A stretch of DNA of 64,000 nucleotides from Microbacterium sp. SA39. GTDB taxonomy: Bacteria; Actinomycetota; Actinomycetes; Actinomycetales; Microbacteriaceae. Below the pieces are notes generated by a model. That model searched no databases and was not told the DNA's origin. It was given only the letters and a program-made list of their open reading frames with translations. Made by a program: the position numbers and the translations under genes. Position 1 is the stretch's first letter; each line of letters opens with the position of its first letter. Of the stretch, positions 35,167 through 42,571 are shown in pieces. The stretch is from assembly GCF_000967865.1 (NCBI RefSeq), contig NZ_JXRU01000039.1, positions 186,001 through 250,000 of the forward strand, given 5' to 3'.

Positions 35167-35421
35167 ATGGCTGGAAAGTCGAGCGGCGACCGCCGCAAGC
35201 CGCGGAAGGGTGGCAAGCCCACCGCTCCCGCGAAGTCCATCCGGGTCGGTCTCATCGATTACAAGGATGTCGCCACCCTCCGCAAGTTCGTCTCGGAGCG
35301 CGGCAAGATCCGCGCCCGTCGTATCACCGGTGTCTCGGTGCAGGAGCAGCGTCTGATCGCCACGGCGATCAAGAACGCGCGCGAAATGGCGCTCCTGCCC
35401 TACGCTGGCGCCGGCCGGTAA
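35167..35421 (+). CDS. rpsR: Ribosomal protein bS18
   Basis: The 84-aa protein is bS18: [59 protein letters not shown] in sense, with a basic Gly/Lys-rich start. The N-terminus lacks zinc-binding Cys residues, so it is the Cys-free paralogue form. It pairs with bS6 in the 30S platform. AAGGAAA precedes ATG 35167. It is 11 bp from rplI. Confidence 0.97.
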   Translation: MAGKSSGDRRKPRKGGKPTAPAKSIRVGLIDYKDVATLRKFVSERGKIRARRITGVSVQEQRLIATAIKNAREMALLPYAGAGR

Positions 35422-35432
35422 GGGGTATCGAG

Positions 35433-35885
35433 ATGGCAAAGCTGATTCTCACGAACGAGGTCGCCGGGCTGGGTAGCGCCGGAGACGTCGTCGAGGTCAA
35501 GAACGGGTACGCCCGCAACTTCCTCATCCCGCAGGGTTTCGCCACGTCGTGGACCCGCGGTGGCGAAAAGCAGGTCGCTTCGATCCAGGCCGCGCGTCAG
35601 GCACGCGCGATCCACGATCGTGACGACGCTGTCGCACTCAAGACCGCTCTCGAGGGCACCAAGGTCCGTCTCGCCGTCAAGGCGGGCGCATCGGGTCGCC
35701 TGTTCGGTTCGGTCAAGACCGAGCACGTCGCCGACGCTGTCGCGGCCGCCGGTATCGGTGCGATCGACAAGCGCAAGGTGCACATCACCTCGCCGATCAA
35801 GTCGACGGGTGACCACGAGGCCACCGTTCGTCTGCACGACGACGTGACCGCGGTCATCACGCTGCAGGTCGTCGCCGCCAAGTAA
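35433..35885 (+). CDS. rplI: Ribosomal protein bL9
   Basis: The 150-aa protein is bL9: [36 protein letters not shown] at the N-terminus, a long connecting helix, and a C-terminal domain with [16 protein letters not shown]. It binds domain V of 23S rRNA and limits frame slippage. It is the last gene of the operon, followed by a terminator. Length is normal. Confidence 0.97.
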   Translation: MAKLILTNEVAGLGSAGDVVEVKNGYARNFLIPQGFATSWTRGGEKQVASIQAARQARAIHDRDDAVALKTALEGTKVRLAVKAGASGRLFGSVKTEHVADAVAAAGIGAIDKRKVHITSPIKSTGDHEATVRLHDDVTAVITLQVVAAK

Positions 35886-35916
35886 TTCCCGATGGGTCAC
35901 TGAGCCCGTCGACGTG

Positions 35917-35944
35917 CGCCCTCTGTCCTCCGGGACAGGGGGCG
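35917..35944 (+). terminator. Terminator of the rpsF operon
   Basis: CGCCCTCTGTCC (35917-35928) pairs with GGACAGGGGGCG (35933-35944) across a four-base loop, with one G-U pair. TTCGGCGTTT follows. It lies 32 bp after the rplI stop. Confidence 0.8.
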
Positions 35945-35971
35945 TTCGGCGTTTCCCGGGTGCGGGGTTGC

Positions 35972-36054
35972 TGGCAACTTCTGCGGCCATTGGCAACTTC
36001 TGCGGCCAGGATCGGCACACAAGGCCGCAGAACGCGCGATCGGCCGCAGAACTT
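35972..36054. repeat. Composite TTCTGCGGCC direct and inverted repeat
   Basis: TGGCAACTTCTGCGGCCA occurs identically at 35972-35989 and 35991-36008. Two inverted copies of the core follow: GGCCGCAGAAC (36023-36033) and GGCCGCAGAACTT (36042-36054). The symmetry gives several alternative hairpins. It is not coding and is not needed for termination, as separate terminators flank it. Confidence 0.7.
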
Positions 36055-36073
36055 GAGCGCCTGAGGGCATGAC

Positions 36074-36104
36074 GGATGCCCCGCGGTGGGGCCGCGGGGC
36101 ATCC
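36074..36104. terminator. Strong hairpin between convergent genes
   Basis: GGATGCCCCGCGG (36074-36086) and CCGCGGGGCATCC (36092-36104) form a perfect 13-bp stem with a five-base loop, 100 bp beyond the stop of the chaplin-like gene. Confidence 0.6.
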
Positions 36105-36150
36105 GCGCGTCGACGTCACGCAGGTGCGAATGGCACATGGCACGTCGACG

Positions 36151-36198
36151 CACCGGCGGTGCGGGGCCTCCTCCCCGAGGACGACCGCACCGCCGGCG
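36151..36198 (-). terminator. Terminator-like hairpin after the chaplin-like gene
   Basis: CACCGGCGGTGCGG (36151-36164) and CCGCACCGCCGGCG (36185-36198) pair at 13 of 14 positions, just 7 bp after the stop of the minus-strand gene at 36205. A smaller CCTC/GAGG stem sits in the loop. Confidence 0.55.
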
Positions 36199-36204
36199 CC
36201 TGGG

Positions 36205-37803
36205 CTACGCCGTCAGACGACGGCGGAGGAGGCCTCCTGCTCCGAGGAGGAGCAGGAGTGCGGCGAGTGCGATCAGACCGGATGCCGGGGAGCCGCCGGT
36301 CATGGCGAGTCCTTCCGCTCCGCCTGCGGCGGCCGACGCGGATGCCGTCGCTGCGCCGGATGCCGGGCCCGCTGCGGGGTTGGTTCCCGCGTCGGTCCCA
36401 GGATCCGTTCCGGGGTCGGTTCCGGGGTCGGTTCCAGGGTCAGTCCCCGGGTCCGTACCCGGGTCCGTACCCGGGTCCGTACCGGGGTCGGTTCCGGGGT
36501 CCGTGCCGGGGTCAGTCCCAGGATCCGTTCCCGGACCGGTGCCCGGGCCCGTCACCGTGCTCTCGCCGATCACCGCGATGGCGTTGCCGCCGATGGTGAT
36601 CGGGACGGTGATCGGCGCAGCGACCTGGGTGCCCCCGAGGAGGCCCCCGATGCCGGAGGTGCTGATCCCGCCGATGGCCGGAGCCACCGGCGCCGGAGCG
36701 GTGCCCGAACCGCCGGTCACCGCGCTGGTGCCGACGACCGAGATGGCGTTACCGACGACCGAGACCGGTGCCGTGACCGGGGCGACGACCTGGGTGCCGC
36801 CGGCCACACCGTCCGAGCCGGACGTGTCCGCGCTCGTCGGAGCGCCGGCCTGACCACCGGATGCCGGGGCACCCGACGAGCCGCTGACCGTGCTCTCACC
36901 GCCGACCGCGATCGCATTGCCGACCGCGGTGATCGGAGCCGTGACGGGAGCCAGGACCTGCGTCCCACCGAGGACCGAGTCGTCTCCTGAGGTCGATCCC
37001 TGCGTTCCGGTCCCGGTTCCCGTGGTGGGGGTGCCGGTCTTGGACCCGGTCACCTCGCTTTCACCGAGGACGGAGATGGCGTTGCCGCCGACCGTGATCG
37101 GTGCGGTGACCGGTGCGACGACCTGGGTGCCGCCGGCGACGGCATCCGTCCCGTCGGTCTCAGCCGCGATCGGCGCGGCCGTTCCGGGAGCCGGTGCTGC
37201 GGCTCCCTGCGGCGACCCGCCGGTCGAGCTTTCACCGAGCACCGAGACGGCATTGCCGGACACGGTGATCGGCGCATCGACCTGCAGCACCCCCTGCGTG
37301 CCGGAGAGCACGCCGTCGATGCCGCTGGTCGTCACGGACGGCACTCCGGCGGGGGGAGTCGAGGCCTGGGGAGCCCCGCTCTGGGGATCCGCCGCCGGAG
37401 TGCTGGTCGAAGAGGTGCCGAGAACGCTCACCGCGTTGTCGGTCACCGTGACGGGCGCGGTGACGGTCACCACGGCCTGGGAACCGGATGCCCCACCGGA
37501 GTCGCCGCTCGTCTCCGCAACGGGTGCGGGAGGCGGCGGCGGTGCCGATGGCGCGGGTGCCGGGGCGGGTGCCGGAGCCGGCGCGGGCGCCGGAGCGGGT
37601 GCCTGCGCGGTGGAGGTGCCGAGCACCGAGATCGCGTTGTCCACGACCGTGGTCGGCGCGGTGACCACGGCCACCGCTTGCGTGCCGGAGAGAAGACTGT
37701 CGTCTCCGGATGTCTCGGCGGCATTCGCGGCCGTCGCGCCGAACAGGGTGACCCCGCCGGCGATGAGCGTGCCCCAGAGGACCCGCTTGAGGGAAGTGCG
37801 CAT
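36205..37803 (-). CDS. Chaplin-like repeat protein with class E sortase signal
   Basis: From ATG 37803 (AGGAG seven bases upstream) the protein has 532 residues. A signal peptide (residues 1-28, ending ATAANA) is followed by seven repeats of about 35 residues with the pattern G-x-L-x-G-T-Q-(6)-P-(I/V)-x-V-x-G-N-A-(I/V)-x-V-x-G, near 31-63, 98-130, 159-191, 217-249, 271-303, 328-360 and 382-414. This is the chaplin core without its cysteines. Pro/Ala/Gly linkers separate them. Eleven DPGT repeats (427-470) come next, then LAMTG (499-503), a hydrophobic helix and RRR. LAXTG is the class E sortase signal of long chaplins. It is probably wall-anchored and surface-active. Confidence 0.75.
   Translation of the reverse strand: MRTSLKRVLWGTLIAGGVTLFGATAANAAETSGDDSLLSGTQAVAVVTAPTTVVDNAISVLGTSTAQAPAPAPAPAPAPAPAPAPSAPPPPPAPVAETSGDSGGASGSQAVVTVTAPVTVTDNAVSVLGTSSTSTPAADPQSGAPQASTPPAGVPSVTTSGIDGVLSGTQGVLQVDAPITVSGNAVSVLGESSTGGSPQGAAAPAPGTAAPIAAETDGTDAVAGGTQVVAPVTAPITVGGNAISVLGESEVTGSKTGTPTTGTGTGTQGSTSGDDSVLGGTQVLAPVTAPITAVGNAIAVGGESTVSGSSGAPASGGQAGAPTSADTSGSDGVAGGTQVVAPVTAPVSVVGNAISVVGTSAVTGGSGTAPAPVAPAIGGISTSGIGGLLGGTQVAAPITVPITIGGNAIAVIGESTVTGPGTGPGTDPGTDPGTDPGTDPGTDPGTDPGTDPGTDPGTDPGTDPGTDPGTDAGTNPAAGPASGAATASASAAAGGAEGLAMTGGSPASGLIALAALLLLLGAGGLLRRRLTA
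36394..36525. repeat. 12-bp tandem repeat encoding DPGT units
   Basis: Eleven consecutive 12-bp units encode Asp-Pro-Gly-Thr in the chaplin-like protein. The units differ mostly at third codon positions, so selection acts on the peptide, but local blocks are identical and slippage could change the copy number. The stretch probably spans the cell wall. Confidence 0.85.
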
Positions 37804-37904
37804 GATGTTTCTCCTGACTGGACTGGGGGAGTCTGAATGGTGCGGGCGAAGTGCGCGCGCAGCACTGCATCTGCCGACCCCGGAGGGCACGGCGCGACCG
37901 TCAG

Positions 37905-38918
37905 TCAGTCAGGAGAGTTGTCGGTGTCGGCGACCGGCGACCCCGGAAGGGCGTCGTCGGATGGGCCGGTGACCCGGTCCCAGGCACGGAGCGGGTCTAC
38001 GCCGACGTCGCCGAGGCGGGCGAAGGCGCTGCTGGCACCTCCGCCGGGACCGGCGGAGGAAGTCGGGGAGACCGGAGCGCCCGGTGGGGCGCCGGAGGGC
38101 GCGTCGGAGCTCGCCCCCGGAGCCCCGCGCTCGCCGATCACGACCGTGGGAATGCTGGCGGGGGCCACGGGCTGAGTGGCGAGCGCGGGGACGGTGGCGT
38201 AGACGGATGAACCGGATGCTGTCGCGGAGAGTTGCGTGAGAGAGCTCGATGATCCGGGATCGCTCGACCCGCCCGCGACCGGGAGTACGGTTCCCGGCAG
38301 TGCGGGGTCGGGCAGCGCGGGGTCGATACCGTCCACGATCGGCGGGACCGTCGCGTCGACGACCCCGCCGATCACTCCGGTCACGTCGTCGACCACGTCG
38401 ACGACGGAGTCCACGAGGTCGCGGGTGCCGAGATCCTCGACGACTTCGCCGACGATCGGGAGACCGGTGACGGCATCCATGATCGGGTCGACGACGTGCG
38501 AGGCGGGAGAATCGATCAGCAGGTCGGTGCCCGTCTCGACCACGGCCTGCACGGTCGGCGCCACGGCCTGCACGACGGGTGCGGCGACCGGCACCTGTGC
38601 GACGGCCTGCGTGACCGGCTTTGCGACGGCGGCGACAACCGGGGGAGCCGCCTGCTGCACCGGCGCGGTCACGGCCTGCACGACGGGTGCGGCGACCTGG
38701 GTGACGACGGGGGCGACCACCTGGTTGACGACGGGTGCGGCGACGGCTGTCACGGTCTCTTCGACCGTCGAGGTGAGGCCGTCCAACGGCCCATTCGCCT
38801 CATCGGCGTAGGCGCTGCCCCCACCGGTGAGCACCGTGAGTGCGGCCCAAGCCAGCGCGCCGAAGCCACCCCAGATGACGACGGCGGGAACGCCGCGTCG
38901 GGTGGCCCGAGCGTCCAC
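37905..38918 (-). CDS. Secreted Val/Ala/Pro-rich repeat protein
   Basis: From GTG 38918 (GGGGGAGG with its last G five bases upstream) the protein has 337 residues. A signal peptide (RGVPAVVIWGGFGALAWAALTVLTGGGSAYA) is followed by repeats of the form APVVxxVxAPVVxAV (residues about 50-130), an acidic DVVDDVTGVIGG region, and a Pro/Ser/Gly-rich C-terminus with no sorting motif. I do not recognise the family. It lies 101 bp upstream of the chaplin-like gene on the same strand, so the two exported proteins may be made together. TGGACA-N17-TATCGT (39003 to 38975) is a good promoter. Confidence 0.7.
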   Translation of the reverse strand: MDARATRRGVPAVVIWGGFGALAWAALTVLTGGGSAYADEANGPLDGLTSTVEETVTAVAAPVVNQVVAPVVTQVAAPVVQAVTAPVQQAAPPVVAAVAKPVTQAVAQVPVAAPVVQAVAPTVQAVVETGTDLLIDSPASHVVDPIMDAVTGLPIVGEVVEDLGTRDLVDSVVDVVDDVTGVIGGVVDATVPPIVDGIDPALPDPALPGTVLPVAGGSSDPGSSSSLTQLSATASGSSVYATVPALATQPVAPASIPTVVIGERGAPGASSDAPSGAPPGAPVSPTSSAGPGGGASSAFARLGDVGVDPLRAWDRVTGPSDDALPGSPVADTDNSPD

Positions 38919-39435
38919 GTCAACCTCCCCCTCTGAAGGCAACGCATATCGACACAGTCAGTGCCGATGCGCTGACGATACTCGCGCTTCTGCGCGTTGT
39001 CCAGGGCTATTTCGCGCAGCCGCGAGGACACATCCTGCGATGACGCGCCCGGTGAAATCTCGGCTTGACTTTCCCCAAGTTCTACACATGTCCCCACAGG
39101 ATGGGGAAACCTTCAATCATGCATTGAAGCCCGTTTCCATCCACAGGCTGGGGAATCAGGAAACACCTGATCAACGCACTTAACAGAACCGATATTCGAT
39201 CCCATCCACCGGGTTATCCACACCGGTTCTACACAGACACTCCGAGTTTGTCCGCACGCTCTCCACAGGGTTATCCACAGGCCGTGTTGCACCCGGTTCT
39301 CGGCGCTCGTACCGTGGTCGAGCGACCGAATGTCGGGGGCTCCTGATTCGCTGTGCACGGCGGCCGGAACGGCCCGACACACAGCCCGTCCCTCGAGGCG
39401 GCGCATTCGGAAAACGTCGCATCGAAGGGAACAGC
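38919..39435. other. dnaB upstream region with DnaA boxes
   Basis: No gene is supported in these 517 bp. Two perfect DnaA boxes, TTATCCACA, lie at 39214-39222 and 39271-39279. Degenerate relatives include TTCTACACA at 39080-39088 and 39227-39235, and several CCACA motifs between. Inverted repeats TTTCCCCA/TGGGGAAA (39070-39077, 39102-39109) and CTTCAAT/ATTGAAG (39111-39117, 39123-39129) add structure. The stretch is visibly less GC-rich than its surroundings. It may bind DnaA to control dnaB or act as a secondary DnaA cluster. Confidence 0.55.
38975..39003 (-). promoter_or_regulatory. Promoter of the secreted-protein genes
   Basis: On the minus strand TGGACA (39003 to 38998) and TATCGT (38980 to 38975) are separated by 17 bp. 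Transcription would start near 38968, about 50 bases before GTG 38918, leaving room for the strong ribosome site. Confidence 0.5.
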
Positions 39436-40809
39436 GTGTCGATCGCGGACATCTCAGAGGAGCGCCTGGGAGGGCATCGCCCGCCCGAGCGCACGCCTCC
39501 GCACGACCTCCTCGCCGAGCAGAGCGCCCTGGGCGGAATGCTCCTGTCGAAGGATGCCGTCGCCGATGTGATCGAGACGCTCAAGGGCGCCGACTTCTAC
39601 ATTCCCAAGCACGAGCTCATCTTCGAGGCGATTCTCTCGCTGTACTCGCACGGCGAGCCGACCGACGTCGTCGCCGTCACCGACGAGCTCATCAAGACCG
39701 GGGAGCTGGGCAAGGCCGGCGGCGCCGACTATCTGCACACCCTCACCTCGATCGTGCCGACGGCTGCCAACGCCGGCTACTACGCGAGCATCGTCAACGA
39801 GCGCGCGATCCTGCGGCGCCTGGTCGACGCCGGCACGCGCATCGTGCAACTCGGCTACGCGGGTGAGGGCGACGCGACCGACATCGTCAACAACGCCCAG
39901 GCCGAGATCTACTCGGTCACCGGCACCGAGACCGCCGAAGACTACGTCCCGCTCACCACGGCCGTCGACGCGGCGATCGAGGAGATCGAGGCCGCGAACG
40001 GCCGCGACGGCTCGATGACCGGCATCCCGACCGGGTTCAAAGAACTCGACGAGCTCACGAACGGGCTCCACGGCGGCCAGATGATCGTCGTCGCCGCCCG
40101 ACCCGCCATGGGTAAGTCGACACTCGCGCTCGACTTCGCGCGCGCGGCATCCATCGGTCACGACTTCCCCTCGATCTTCTTCTCGCTCGAGATGGGCAAG
40201 AGCGAGATCGCGATGCGTCTGCTCAGCGCCGAGGGCGGCATCCCGCTGCAGAACATGCGAAAGGGAACGCTCGACCCGCGCGACTGGACCACCGTCGCCG
40301 CGACCCGCGGTCGCATCAACGACGCCCCGCTCTACATCGACGACAGCCCCAACATGACGCTTGTCGAGATCCGCGCGAAATGCCGTCGGCTCAAGCAGCG
40401 TGAGGGTCTGCGCATGGTCATCATCGACTACCTGCAGCTGATGACCTCGGGCAAGCGCGTCGAGTCGCGTCAGCAGGAGGTCTCCGAGTTCTCGCGAAGC
40501 CTCAAGCTCATCGCCAAGGAGCTGCAGGTCCCGGTCATCGCGCTGTCGCAACTGAACCGTGGTCCGGAGCAGCGGCAGGACAAGAAACCCGCGATCAGCG
40601 ACCTGCGTGAGTCCGGCTCGATCGAGCAGGATGCCGACATGGTCATCCTGCTGCACCGCGAGTCCGTCTACGACAAGGATGTGCGTCCTGGCGAGGCCGA
40701 CCTCATCGTCGCCAAGCACCGTAACGGTCCGACCGCGACGATCACGGTCGCGTTCCAGGGTCACTACTCGCGCTTCATGGACATGGCTCCGGGCGGCGAC
40801 TTCAACTGA
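39436..40809 (+). CDS. dnaB: Replicative DNA helicase
   Basis: The 457-aa protein has the DnaB N-terminal domain (PPHDLLAEQSALGGMLLSKDAVADV, residues about 12-115) and a RecA-like helicase core with Walker A (ARPAMGKST), Walker B (MVIIDYLQLM) and LSQLNRGPEQRQDKKPAISDLRESGSIEQDAD. It unwinds DNA ahead of the replisome as a hexamer. No intein is present. GTG 39436 follows GAAGGGA. The usual order after rplI is interrupted here by the two exported-protein genes on the other strand. Confidence 0.96.
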   Translation: MSIADISEERLGGHRPPERTPPHDLLAEQSALGGMLLSKDAVADVIETLKGADFYIPKHELIFEAILSLYSHGEPTDVVAVTDELIKTGELGKAGGADYLHTLTSIVPTAANAGYYASIVNERAILRRLVDAGTRIVQLGYAGEGDATDIVNNAQAEIYSVTGTETAEDYVPLTTAVDAAIEEIEAANGRDGSMTGIPTGFKELDELTNGLHGGQMIVVAARPAMGKSTLALDFARAASIGHDFPSIFFSLEMGKSEIAMRLLSAEGGIPLQNMRKGTLDPRDWTTVAATRGRINDAPLYIDDSPNMTLVEIRAKCRRLKQREGLRMVIIDYLQLMTSGKRVESRQQEVSEFSRSLKLIAKELQVPVIALSQLNRGPEQRQDKKPAISDLRESGSIEQDADMVILLHRESVYDKDVRPGEADLIVAKHRNGPTATITVAFQGHYSRFMDMAPGGDFN

Positions 40810-40919
40810 ATTGTCGGTTCCGTCTGAAGATGGCGGTCGGCATTCATTGTCGAGCCTGAACAGTAGTGATCAGCATCAGTCACCTTTCGCTGGGTGCCAT
40901 CAGGTGGATACTGGGCTGA

Positions 40920-40939
40920 CCATCACAGGGCGGTGATGG
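40920..40939 (+). promoter_or_regulatory. Short inverted repeat before the APC permease gene
   Basis: CCATCAC (40920-40926) and GTGATGG (40933-40939) form a perfect repeat with a six-base spacer, 27 bp upstream of ATG 40967. It could be an operator or leader hairpin. No -10 element is obvious nearby. Confidence 0.3.
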
Positions 40940-40966
40940 TGACGGCACCTACGGAGGGAGCATCTG

Positions 40967-42433
40967 ATGAGTGCGAGAAATTCATCCCAGTCCATCATGC
41001 GGCGCAAGCCCATCGACTACATGGAGGACGAGAGCAAGAACGGCGGGCTCTTCAAGTCGCTGGGTCTGTGGCAGCTCACGGCGATCGGCGTCGGCGGCAT
41101 CATCGGCGTCGGCATCTTCTCCCTCGCAGGGCTGGTGGCGGCAGGCAGCGAAGACACCCCGGGAGCAGGACCCGCTGTACTCATCTCCTTCTTGATCGCC
41201 GGCCTGGCATCGGCGGCCGCCGCTCTCTCCTACGCCGAGTTCGCCGGCATGATCCCCCGGGCGGGGTCCGCGTACACGTACGGCTACGTCGCCCTCGGCG
41301 AGGTCATCGGCTGGTTCATCGGCTGGGACCTGCTGCTCGAGTACATCGCCATCGTCGCCGTCGTGGCCATCGGTATCTCCGGTTACTTCGACGCCTTCCT
41401 CTCCGGGGTGGGCATCCACATGCCGGCGTGGATGACGTCCACGGCCGACGAGGGCGAAGGGGGAATCGTCAACATCCCCGCCATCGCCGTCTGCCTGCTC
41501 GTGACGTGGATCCTGTCCCGCGGAACCAAGGCGTTCGGGCGCTTCGAGCTCATCGCGGTCGCGATCAAGGTGCTCCTGATCCTGTTCATCATCGGTCTGG
41601 GCGTCTTCTACATCGATGCGAACAACTTCAACCCCTTCATGCCCAACGGCTTCGGCCCTGTGCTCGCCGGCTCCGCCACCGTGTTCTTCGCGGTGTTCGG
41701 CTACGACGCCATGAGCACTGCCGCCGAGGAGGCGAAGGACGGCAAGAAGCACATGCCGAAGGCCATCATCCTGTCGCTGGTCATCGCGATGCTGCTCTAC
41801 GTCGCTGCCACGCTCGTGCTGACGGGCATGCAGAACTGGGAGGAGATCGACCCCACGGCCGGGTTCGCGTCCGCGTTCGCGAGCGTCGGGCTGCCCGTGA
41901 TCGCCACCATCATCTCCGTCTTCGCCGTCCTGTCCATCCTCACCGTGATGCTCACCTTCCTCCTCGGCGTCACCCGTGTGTGGTTCTCGATGAGCCGGGA
42001 TGGGCTGCTCCCGGGGTGGTTCGCCAAGACCGACCGAAAAGGCACCCCGCAGCGCGTCACCTGGATCGCCGGCGTCGCCTCTGCGCTCCTCGCGGGCGTG
42101 TTCCCGATCAAGGCAGTCGCAGACCTCACCAACATCGGCATCCTCGCCGCGTTCGTCGTGGTCTGCCTGGCGGTCATCATCTTCCGTTACAAGCGCCCGG
42201 ACGCCCCGCGAGCCTTCAAGCTCCCGTTCATGCCGCTGGTTCCCGCGTTCGGCGTGCTGGCCTCCGGCTTCCTCATGCTGCAACTGCACTGGGAGACCTG
42301 GGTCCGCTTCGGCTGCTGGCTCATCATCGGCCTCATCATCTACTTCGCATACGGCCGCAGGCACTCCCTGATGAACCCGAACAGTCCGCGCCACGCCGAG
42401 AAGCAGGCAACGCAGACACCGAAGATCGATTGA
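40967..42433 (+). CDS. APC-family amino acid permease
   Basis: The 488-aa inner-membrane protein has about 12 helices and the APC signature near the first (LGLWQLTAIGVGGIIGVGIFSLAGLVAAG, the unwound GxG helix). SYAEFAGMIPRAGSAYTYGYVALGE and FFAVFGYDAMSTAAEEAKDGKKHMPKAI are typical of cationic amino acid transporter (YhdG-like) members. It probably takes up an amino acid by proton coupling; the substrate is not shown. ATG 40967 has GGAGGGAG upstream. It is monocistronic. Confidence 0.9.
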   Translation: MSARNSSQSIMRRKPIDYMEDESKNGGLFKSLGLWQLTAIGVGGIIGVGIFSLAGLVAAGSEDTPGAGPAVLISFLIAGLASAAAALSYAEFAGMIPRAGSAYTYGYVALGEVIGWFIGWDLLLEYIAIVAVVAIGISGYFDAFLSGVGIHMPAWMTSTADEGEGGIVNIPAIAVCLLVTWILSRGTKAFGRFELIAVAIKVLLILFIIGLGVFYIDANNFNPFMPNGFGPVLAGSATVFFAVFGYDAMSTAAEEAKDGKKHMPKAIILSLVIAMLLYVAATLVLTGMQNWEEIDPTAGFASAFASVGLPVIATIISVFAVLSILTVMLTFLLGVTRVWFSMSRDGLLPGWFAKTDRKGTPQRVTWIAGVASALLAGVFPIKAVADLTNIGILAAFVVVCLAVIIFRYKRPDAPRAFKLPFMPLVPAFGVLASGFLMLQLHWETWVRFGCWLIIGLIIYFAYGRRHSLMNPNSPRHAEKQATQTPKID

Positions 42434-42559
42434 GTGCCGGCTCCGCTCGCTGGGATGGTTGTCAGGCCCTCCTTCGACGCCTGCGGGTTCGTGCCCACGA
42501 ACGCGGGGCTCATCGAACTTCGCTGACGGACGTGTGAGTGGATGGTCACTCGCAGCGTG

Positions 42560-42571
42560 TATAAAGGCGCC
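42560..42571 (+). promoter_or_regulatory. Leaderless promoter of the serine hydrolase gene
   Basis: TATAAA (42560-42565) lies six bases before ATG 42572, and no ribosome site is present. A GAGTG/CACTC repeat (42536-42540, 42547-42551) overlaps the upstream promoter region. Confidence 0.5.

Larger units (their letters stand above)
35886..36204. other. Convergent intergenic region with terminators and repeats
   Basis: No gene is supported in these 319 bp. They hold the rplI terminator (35917-35944), a composite TTCTGCGGCC repeat (35972-36054), and two hairpins for the minus-strand chaplin-like gene: GGATGCCCCGCGG paired with its complement (36074-36086/36092-36104), and a 13-of-14 stem at 36151-36164/36185-36198. 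Confidence 0.6.

Noticed and set aside
36394..36525. Regular 12-bp repeats considered as a CRISPR-like array
   Set aside because: There are no spacers; the repeats are in-frame codons for DPGT.
39070..39279. DnaA-box region considered as the chromosomal origin
   Set aside because: Only two perfect boxes, and no dnaA or dnaN gene is nearby in the window; an auxiliary or regulatory role is the safer call.
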